DNA of 21,076 bases from an uncultured Alphaproteobacteria bacterium (GTDB lineage Bacteria; Pseudomonadota; Alphaproteobacteria; Rs-D84), in assembly GCA_937903135.1 (NCBI GenBank), contig CALDAH010000006.1, positions 1 to 21,076 of the forward strand. The letters run 5' to 3'. The stretch's first letter is position 1. Every line of letters starts with the position of its first letter. Below the pieces are notes generated by a model that had not been told where the DNA came from, did not search any database, and was given only the letters and a program-made list of their open reading frames with translations. The position numbers and the translations under genes were made by a program. Shown piece by piece: positions 16,599-21,076 of the stretch.

Positions 16599-16764
16599 CT
16601 AATAATCCTTTGGTTTTGGATGCGTATGCAATGGAAATAATCCGTCCCCATGGGGCGTCCAAGCCCATGCCAAGGAATTGCGCCACGATAATCATCAGCG
16701 TTAACCGGATTCTAAAAAATAGTGATAATACAAACACTTATATTAGCCCCATATCATACGACAA
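16599..16764 (-). promoter_or_regulatory. Promoter and roughly 130-nt leader of the RNase E/G gene
   Basis: On the minus strand TTGTCG (16764-16759) and TATAAG (16742-16737) lie 16 bp apart, giving a start near 16731 and a leader of about 130 nt. The leader can fold a hairpin, CATGGG pairing with CCCATG (about 16644-16666). In enterobacteria rne autoregulates through a long structured leader; whether this shorter leader does the same is inference. A frame within the leader (16525-16737) overlaps rne and looks like chance. Confidence 0.4.
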
Positions 16765-16804
16765 ATAATACCATATCATGTATTATGACAAAAAGGCAAG
16801 GTAT

Positions 16805-17821
16805 TTATTTTCTTTTTCCGCCGTCGCGTCCCGATGGCAGTCGGGGCATTTTATCTTTTGCCTCGGCGATCCAGCGTTTCATACGTGTCCGCAGCCAGTT
16901 TTCATAAAAGAAGAACAGCCCCCCCACCCCGATCAGCGGCAGCACATAGTATATTATTCGGTATGCCAGCATTGCGCCAAAGATTCCGGCCTTATCTACG
17001 GTATCGGGCATCGCCAGCAAGAAAATACTTTCAAACACGCCGATTCCGCCGGGGACTTGACTGAACACGCCGGTGGTCTGGGCGATAACGAACAATCCGA
17101 TATACGTCCCGAATGGTATATTAACAAACGGTATTAAACAGAAATACAGCACCAGCCCGGCCAGGACACTATCGGTAATCCCAAGTCCCATCTGAACAAT
17201 TGCCATTTTAGTTGTCGGGATCTGAAACCGCAGCTTTCCGATTTTAATACTTTTATTATGGAACACCACTGTCATTGCAAAGTACGCCAAAATCGCGGCC
17301 AGGCATCCGACAAACAGCGTCGTAATCCCCAGTCCCGCGCCGGCGGATTTATTAAACAAATCGGCCGGGATCAGGAAATATCCGATTGTAACGATTGCGG
17401 CACACCCCAGGAAATATGTAAAACCGGATATAGTCAGCATTTTAACGATATCGCCGCCGCTAATTCGCCACCGGGTATAGAGGCGATATCGTATCGCCCC
17501 GCCACTAACGACGGCGTGTCCGGCGTTATTACTGATTGCAAAGCCCAGCATTCCGGCCAGCATCCATTTCCACCATGATACGCGTCCGCCGATATAGTTC
17601 AGCGCCAGATAGTCATATAGTGATAAAACGAAATACCCGGCGATGCATGCGATACATGCCCCGACCAGATTAATTGCCGGGATATTTAATATTGCCCGGG
17701 CGATATCGCCGGCGCTGTAGTTACGCAGCTGCCACCAGAGCATAACGGCGGCCAGTGCGAAAAAGAAAAACCCGGAATAGCTAATAATCTTTTTTAATAA
17801 TCGTTTTGTCTTTACTGACAT
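16805..17821 (-). CDS. Flippase-like multi-pass membrane protein (LPG_synthase_TM / UPF0104 family)
   Basis: This family is the membrane half of lysylphosphatidylglycerol synthase MprF; stand-alone members are thought to move or modify lipids. The product (about 338 aa) has roughly eight membrane helices. It carries the family signature QVPGGIGVFES in its C-terminal third and the NNAGHAVVSGGAIRYRLY segment in the middle. The open frame extends up to 17872, but AAGGA just upstream of the ATG at 17821 and the basic start MSVKTKRLLKK make that the better start. There is no C-terminal acyltransferase (GNAT) domain, so it is not a full MprF. The substrate cannot be read from sequence. Confidence 0.85.
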   Translation of the reverse strand: MSVKTKRLLKKIISYSGFFFFALAAVMLWWQLRNYSAGDIARAILNIPAINLVGACIACIAGYFVLSLYDYLALNYIGGRVSWWKWMLAGMLGFAISNNAGHAVVSGGAIRYRLYTRWRISGGDIVKMLTISGFTYFLGCAAIVTIGYFLIPADLFNKSAGAGLGITTLFVGCLAAILAYFAMTVVFHNKSIKIGKLRFQIPTTKMAIVQMGLGITDSVLAGLVLYFCLIPFVNIPFGTYIGLFVIAQTTGVFSQVPGGIGVFESIFLLAMPDTVDKAGIFGAMLAYRIIYYVLPLIGVGGLFFFYENWLRTRMKRWIAEAKDKMPRLPSGRDGGKRK

Positions 17822-17900
17822 AAAAATCCTTTTCCAAGCAAAATAGGATATCAATATTATAAAAAAAAGCAAAGATAAAAAAATAGCCCCGAAAAAACTC

Positions 17901-17929
17901 TTTACAACCGAAAAACATGTTCATATAAT
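17901..17929 (+). promoter_or_regulatory. Near-consensus sigma-70 promoter upstream of the surface-protein relic
   Basis: TTTACA (17901-17906) is followed after 17 bp by a perfect TATAAT (17924-17929). This is the best sigma-70 match in the window. It points toward the relic and rph, about 290 bp before the rph start. Confidence 0.7.
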
Positions 17930-17953
17930 TTATACCGTTACGGGGATTTCCTG

Positions 17954-18129
17954 TGATGGGACACGGGAAAGTATATGAATAACGGGCGCTGCGTAAATTG
18001 CCCGAACGGCGGGACGACGAACGGCTATACGAACGGCGGGATTACGACTGTTATCTGCCAAGCGGCGCATCATCCCAGGATACGACCGGGACATATCGCC
18101 CGGCGTCTGATTGCCCGTATGTTGAATAA
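17954..18129 (+). pseudogene. Frameshifted 3' relic of a Cys-rich surface-protein gene
   Basis: Frame 1 from 17975 reads MNNGRCVNCPNGGTTNGYTN then GGIT. At 18044-18046 the sense moves to another frame, which continues DCYLPSGASSQDTTGTY then RPASDCPYVE and a TAA at 18127-18129. Adding one base at this point joins the halves as GGIT-DCYLPSG. The combined pattern CxxCPNG..GIT.CYxPsG....TTGTY....C.Y resembles the C-terminal repeat of Cys-rich surface proteins that I recall from uncultured gut alphaproteobacteria. Just upstream, TGTGATGGG (Cys-Asp-Gly) reads in yet another frame toward GKYMNNG, suggesting a second frameshift. No signal peptide or long N-terminal part remains, yet a strong promoter precedes it, so an internal deletion plus frameshifts is likely. 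An intact 66-aa protein in frame 1 seems unlikely because its C-terminal half loses the motif. Confidence 0.65.
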
Positions 18130-18172
18130 AAATAATATTGCAATTCCGGCGCGGTTTAATATACTTACCCTG

Positions 18173-18191
18173 TGATTTAAATCAGTATAAT
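18173..18191 (+). promoter_or_regulatory. Palindrome abutting a -10 box in front of rph
   Basis: The perfect 12-bp palindrome TGATTTAAATCA (18173-18184) is followed after one base by TATAAT (18186-18191). No good -35 is present 17 bp upstream (CTTACC). The palindrome occupies the spacer, a place where a dimeric regulator could act. The rph ribosome site AGGGGG (18209-18214) follows. Confidence 0.4.
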
Positions 18192-18222
18192 AATATATAA
18201 ATCAAATAAGGGGGTATATACC

Positions 18223-18939
18223 ATGCTGCGCCCGTCGCTTCGTAAATCCAATCAGATTCGTCCGGTATCAATGGAAACCGGTATAAATAAATGGGCCGAA
18301 GGGTCGTGTTTAATAAAAATTGGTGGGACGCATGTAATATGCACGGCGTCGGTAGATTTAAACCAACCGCTATGGAAACGGGTTCAGAATAAAACCGGCG
18401 GCTGGGTTACGGCGGAATATTCCATGCTGCCCCGGGCCGTCGGGACACGCAAATCGCGCGAGGTTTTGATGAAGGATCATCGCAGTGCAGAAATATCACG
18501 GCTAATCGGGCGTGCGCTGCGCAGTGTTGTTGATATGGATGCCCTGGGGCGTCATACGATAACCGTTGACTGCGACGTAATCCAGGCGGACGGCGGGACG
18601 CGATGCGCGGCCATAACGGGCGGTTTTGTTGCGATGGCATTGGCGGTGCGCCACCTGATGCGCAACGGGCGGATATCTGAAAACCCGATACGCGAACATA
18701 TTGCCGCGATCAGTGCGGGAATTTTTGATGGCGAATTAATCATGGACCTGGACTATGACGAGGATTGCAATGCCGAAATGGATTCAAATTTCGTTGTATC
18801 GGAAAGCGGTCGTTTTATTGAAATCCAGGCGACGGGCGAACAGCACCCGTTTAACCGCGATGCTATATGCGCGCTGATGGATATGGCCGCCGCCGGCTGT
18901 GATCAGCTAATCCGGCTGCAGAAACAGGTTTTGGAATAA
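18223..18939 (+). CDS. rph: Ribonuclease PH
   Basis: RNase PH is a phosphate-dependent 3'-5' exonuclease that trims tRNA 3' ends and works as a hexamer. The 238-aa length is normal. Family blocks are visible: RPSLRKSNQIRPVSMETG at the start, GGTHVICTASVD, GGWVTAEYSMLPRA, TRKSRE, SAEISRLIGRALR, CDVIQADGGTRCAAITG (phosphate and active-site region) and IQATGEQHPF. A strong AGGGGG site lies upstream. A near-consensus promoter at 17901 and a closer -10 at 18186 could both drive it. Confidence 0.97.
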   Translation: MLRPSLRKSNQIRPVSMETGINKWAEGSCLIKIGGTHVICTASVDLNQPLWKRVQNKTGGWVTAEYSMLPRAVGTRKSREVLMKDHRSAEISRLIGRALRSVVDMDALGRHTITVDCDVIQADGGTRCAAITGGFVAMALAVRHLMRNGRISENPIREHIAAISAGIFDGELIMDLDYDEDCNAEMDSNFVVSESGRFIEIQATGEQHPFNRDAICALMDMAAAGCDQLIRLQKQVLE

Positions 18940-18970
18940 AAACGCGGGCGCAAACGCGTATGCCGCGCAC

Positions 18971-19041
18971 GGAATAATGGTGCAGCATCGGCGGAATAAA
19001 CGCAGGTGTCGCGGCGGAATAATGCGGTGATGCGCGGAAAT
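18971..19041. repeat. Degenerate 22-23 bp tandem repeat
   Basis: GGAATAA recurs at 18971, 18993 and 19016, with GGAAAT at 19036, giving steps of 22, 23 and 20 bp. The intervening sequence is GC-rich and only loosely conserved. Unit length is not a multiple of three and no gene covers it. Confidence 0.4.
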
Positions 19042-19052
19042 GTTTTTAAAAT

Positions 19053-19078
19053 AAAATCCCCCCGGCGGGGGATTTTTG
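19053..19078 (+). terminator. Intrinsic terminator, probably for rph
   Basis: AAATCCCCC (19054-19062) pairs perfectly with GGGGGATTT (19067-19075) around a 4-nt CGGC loop, ending in a T run. It lies about 115 bp past the rph stop, with the degenerate repeat in between. Confidence 0.8.
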
Positions 19079-19102
19079 GTAAATGGATAGCATCGCGCAT
19101 AG

Positions 19103-19128
19103 CCCCCGTTTTTAACCGGGGGGATTTT
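19103..19128 (+). terminator. Second terminator-like hairpin
   Basis: CCCCCG (19103-19108) pairs with CGGGGG (19117-19122) around an 8-nt loop and is followed by GATTTTT. It sits about 25 bp after the first terminator. Confidence 0.55.
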
Positions 19129-19192
19129 TGCCCCGGCCGGCGGGTTATGCCACCACGGGGCGCGGGATAAAAAAAACAGCCATCCGGCCGAT

Positions 19193-19270
19193 AAAAAAAT
19201 CAGGTGGGGCGGAGGTTCACAACTACGAAGTCATAGTGCCGCTTATTTATGTATATCGCGGCCCCCGGCC
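19193..19270 (-). repeat. Structured repeat copy 1
   Basis: This is one of three related units. It contains the hairpin GCCGC (19238-19242), loop TTATTTATGTATATC, GCGGC (19258-19262). A second small hairpin is ACTACG/CATAGT (19222-19237 region). G and C runs at the two ends (GGGG 19206-19209; CCCC 19262-19265) can close the whole. On the minus strand the unit ends CCTGATTTTTTT, like an RNA with a terminal T tract, so the minus strand is the more likely RNA strand. Confidence 0.6.
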
Positions 19271-19303
19271 AAAAAAACGCGCGGGAATCGCATGCGCCCC
19301 CGC

Positions 19304-19380
19304 AAATCTTGGGTGGACGGGGGGTTAGAAACTACTCCACATAGCGCTGTTTATTTATATATATCACAGCCCCCCCGGCC
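19304..19380 (-). repeat. Structured repeat copy 2
   Basis: It is related to copy 1 along its length. The hairpin is GCTGT (19346-19350), loop TTATTTATATATATC, ACAGC (19366-19370). Relative to copy 1, two stem pairs changed on both sides (C-G to T-A), while 14 of 15 loop bases are kept. The closing stem is GGGGGG (19319-19324) with CCCCCC (19371-19376). Both copies end in GGCC. Confidence 0.6.
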
Positions 19381-19429
19381 GTTACCAGTTACATTAATTT
19401 TGCCAAGATTTTCCAACCCGCGCCGCGGC

Positions 19430-19540
19430 GCAAAAAAATCAGGCGGGTCGGAGTTTGTTTTAGAAGCATTTCCTAAGCTGTTATTTTGTTAGTCCTAGGA
19501 TTTCCGACCCATTTTACACCAACACACAGTGATTTTTTGC
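19430..19540 (-). repeat. Structured repeat copy 3 (divergent)
   Basis: The first 22 bases (from 19432) match the start of copy 1 at all but two positions. The middle keeps GCTGT then TATTTT, but the loop hairpin is replaced by CTAA/TTAG. The closing stem is GGGTCGGA (19445-19452) with TCCGACCC (19503-19510). Outer arms GCAAAAAAATCA (19430-19441) and TGATTTTTTGC (19530-19540) also pair. Confidence 0.5.
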
Positions 19541-19574
19541 CCCCTGCGCGCCGATGTTATTTTTATTATATCAT

Positions 19575-19603
19575 AAAAAAACGCCCTGTGGGCGTTTTTT
19601 TTA
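19575..19603. terminator. Bidirectional terminator abutting the mobile element
   Basis: AAAAAAACGCCC (19575-19586) pairs perfectly with GGGCGTTTTTTT (19590-19601) around TGT. T and A tracts on both sides make it work in both directions. Its T tract merges with the outer end of the left inverted repeat. Confidence 0.8.
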
Positions 19604-19698
19604 TTTTATTTCTGGACATAAATCACACAAAGGCAACAGGCATAATTTACGGCATTTTCAATATTTCCCGTTGTTTTTATGTTTGTGGGTTTTTATTA
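19596..19698 (+). repeat. Left 103-bp inverted repeat
   Basis: It is identical over all 103 bases to the reverse complement of 20931-21033. It begins in a T7 tract and ends GGGTTTTTATTA. Inside are three GGCA copies (in the segment GGCAACAGGCA...GGCA), which could be protein-binding repeats. Confidence 0.97.
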
Positions 19699-19745
19699 TT
19701 TTATATGAACATACCATAAATACACTATAAAAGACCTATAAAAGC

Positions 19746-20933
19746 ATGATTATAAAAAATAAATTCGTTTTCACTAAAAATATATTAATCAAATTGGCGA
19801 TTCCTGATAAAAACCAGAAAAAACAGATTTATTATGACTCGTATCAACCAGGTCTTGCACTGATTATTACATACGGTAGCACAAAAACGTTTTATCTGTA
19901 TAAAATTATCAATCGTAAGACATATATAAAGAAAATCGGGCAATTCCCATATATGGATATAGATGAAGCCCGACAAAAAGTATATAACGCCATAAAAGCA
20001 ATAAATAAAGGCGACAATCCGTTTTATACCGAAAACAATGACAAATCCGATATAACATTATCGGATTTTTTCTTTAATAAATATATGCCTGAACACGCCA
20101 GAATATATACGAACACTAAAACAGCCCATAAGAAAGAATTATTATTTAATTGTCATTTTGATAAGTTTAGAAAAGCAAAGTTAAATGAAATAACCCGTCA
20201 AGCCATTGAATCACACCATAAATTGATTGGTAGTAAGAATAAACCAGCCGCCGCAAACACATTTTTAGGTCTTATGTCGCATATATTTAACATAGCCATT
20301 GAATGGGGTTATATTAATAATAATCCGGCATTAAAAATTAAGCCATTTCCAACTAAATCCAGAGATAGATTTTTACAACCCAGCGAAATATCAAGTTTTA
20401 TGAACGCGTTGCATAATATGGAAAACGACAAATTACGTGATTATGTATTATTGTTGTTATTGACAGGTCAACGTAGAGGTAATATCGCCAGTCTTAAATG
20501 GTCTGATATTGATTTTCATAACAATATTATGTATTTAGCCCACACCAAAAACGGAGAATCACAACGTATTCCGTTAACTGAACAAGCAATTAGTTTATTA
20601 AAGGCAATAAAATCAAAGCAAGATATGAGTAAACAAGACTGGATTTTCCCATCCGATAAAAGCAAAAGCGGTCATATAGAAGGTGCTGATGTATTTTGGC
20701 AACACCTATTAGAAACCGCAGGATTAAATAATTTACATATGCACGATTTAAGACGAACAATGGCAAGTTATCAGGCTATATTAGGTTCAAGTATGAATAT
20801 AATCGGTAAGTCATTGGGTCATAAATCAATACAAGCGACCGCTGTATATGCCCGATTAAATTTAAGCCCTGTTCGGGATTCAATGCAACGCGCCACCAAC
20901 GAAATATTTAAATTATCAACCAATGATAGGTAA
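19746..20933 (+). CDS. Tyrosine recombinase / integrase (P4-integrase-like)
   Basis: The enzyme cuts and rejoins DNA through a covalent phosphotyrosine. The 395-aa product has an N-terminal arm-binding-type domain of the P4 integrase kind (about 1-95: YDSYQPGLALIITYGSTKTFYLY, then YMDIDEARQK), a SAM-like core-binding domain (about 105-200) and the catalytic domain. All catalytic residues are present: Arg243/244 in TGQRRG, Lys268, His333 and Arg336 in HDLRR, His359 in LGHKS, and Tyr368 in VYARL. Length is full. No good Shine-Dalgarno sequence precedes the ATG; two TATAAAAG copies (19726 and 19737) lie just before it, so a very short leader is possible. Codon use is AT-rich, unlike the neighbours. 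Confidence 0.93.
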   Translation: MIIKNKFVFTKNILIKLAIPDKNQKKQIYYDSYQPGLALIITYGSTKTFYLYKIINRKTYIKKIGQFPYMDIDEARQKVYNAIKAINKGDNPFYTENNDKSDITLSDFFFNKYMPEHARIYTNTKTAHKKELLFNCHFDKFRKAKLNEITRQAIESHHKLIGSKNKPAAANTFLGLMSHIFNIAIEWGYINNNPALKIKPFPTKSRDRFLQPSEISSFMNALHNMENDKLRDYVLLLLLTGQRRGNIASLKWSDIDFHNNIMYLAHTKNGESQRIPLTEQAISLLKAIKSKQDMSKQDWIFPSDKSKSGHIEGADVFWQHLLETAGLNNLHMHDLRRTMASYQAILGSSMNIIGKSLGHKSIQATAVYARLNLSPVRDSMQRATNEIFKLSTNDR

Positions 20934-21033
20934 TAAAAACCCACAAACATAAAAACAACGGGAAATATTGAAAATGCCGTAAATTATGCCTGTTGCCTTT
21001 GTGTGATTTATGTCCAGAAATAAAATAAAAAAA
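20931..21033 (-). repeat. Right 103-bp inverted repeat
   Basis: It is a perfect reverse complement of 19596-19698. Its first three bases are the TAA stop of the recombinase gene, so the gene fills the space up to the repeat. ATAAAAAC occurs twice near its inner end, possible arm-type sites. The remaining 43 bases to the window edge (21034-21076) show no feature. Confidence 0.97.
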
Positions 21034-21076
21034 TATCATTAACCGATAAAACAAGCCTGTAAACCGAGCCTAAAAT

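Larger units (their letters stand above)
19596..21033 (+). mobile_element. 1438-bp element: tyrosine recombinase gene between perfect 103-bp inverted repeats
   Basis: The element is made of an inverted repeat (19596-19698), a 47-bp leader, the recombinase gene, and the exact inverted copy (20931-21033). The gene stop codon is the first triplet of the right repeat. Base composition is much more AT-rich than the surrounding housekeeping genes, which suggests transfer. No cargo gene or tRNA target is present. A short ATATCAT occurs at 19568-19574 and again at 21033-21039, but the left copy is separated from the repeat by the terminator hairpin, so a target duplication is unproven. Known integrating elements that use this enzyme type normally have short att cores, not long terminal inverted repeats. 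Confidence 0.75.

Noticed and set aside
16525..16737. 70-aa frame in the RNase E/G leader
   Set aside because: It overlaps the rne start, and its hydrophobic start and chance-like tail give no family signal.
17975..18175. 66-aa frame taken as an intact small Cys-rich protein
   Set aside because: The motif continues in a different frame after 18045, so this frame's C-terminal half is nonsense. No slippery heptamer is seen to support programmed frameshifting.
19128..19492. Small frames across the structured repeats
   Set aside because: They cross the hairpins and the two copies are read in different frames. Conservation is in the stems, not in codons.
19193..19540. CRISPR-like array
   Set aside because: Three units of unequal length with diverged repeats, no constant-length spacers and no cas genes.

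Overview
The window reads as chromosome of a medium-GC alphaproteobacterium. It is built mostly of conserved housekeeping genes: ftsH, tilS, a LOG-type phosphoribohydrolase, a DUF167 protein, a HIT protein, groES-groEL, tRNA-Gly, tgt, queA, era, an RNase E/G and rph. The groES upstream region matches the alphaproteobacterial heat-shock (RpoH) promoter form and has no CIRCE operator. The relic at about 17954-18129 resembles Cys-rich surface proteins that I remember from uncultured gut alphaproteobacteria (the RF32 / 'Azospirillum CAG' type). That narrower placement rests on memory only.

Layout. Positions 1-2020 hold tilS and ftsH on the minus strand, overlapping by 20 bp, with ftsH running off the left edge. 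Positions 2022-5260 hold LOG (+), a HIT/DUF167 pair (-) and groES-groEL (+) with a clear terminator. Positions 5261-7334 hold two convergent proteins that I cannot name, then a GC-rich hairpin region. Positions 7335-17821 are a long minus-strand block. Within it, era to the 329-aa membrane protein is a tight run: era, lipoprotein, DUF4349 lipoprotein, queA, M16 peptidase-like protein, small membrane protein, tgt, 112-aa protein, 329-aa membrane protein. queA and tgt give this run a queuosine theme. RNase E/G lies upstream with its own terminator, and a flippase-like LPG_synthase_TM protein lies at the top. From 17900 the strand changes: a near-consensus promoter, a frameshifted surface-protein relic, and rph.

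The last 2.1 kb is accessory. After rph there are degenerate 22-23 bp repeats, two terminators, and three related structured repeats. Two of these repeats share a hairpin whose stem differs by paired, compensatory changes. The window then ends in a compact 1438-bp element (19596-21033). It is a complete, AT-rich tyrosine recombinase gene enclosed by a perfect 103-bp inverted repeat, with the gene's stop codon forming the first bases of the right repeat. This element is the best candidate here for an undescribed mobile or invertible system.
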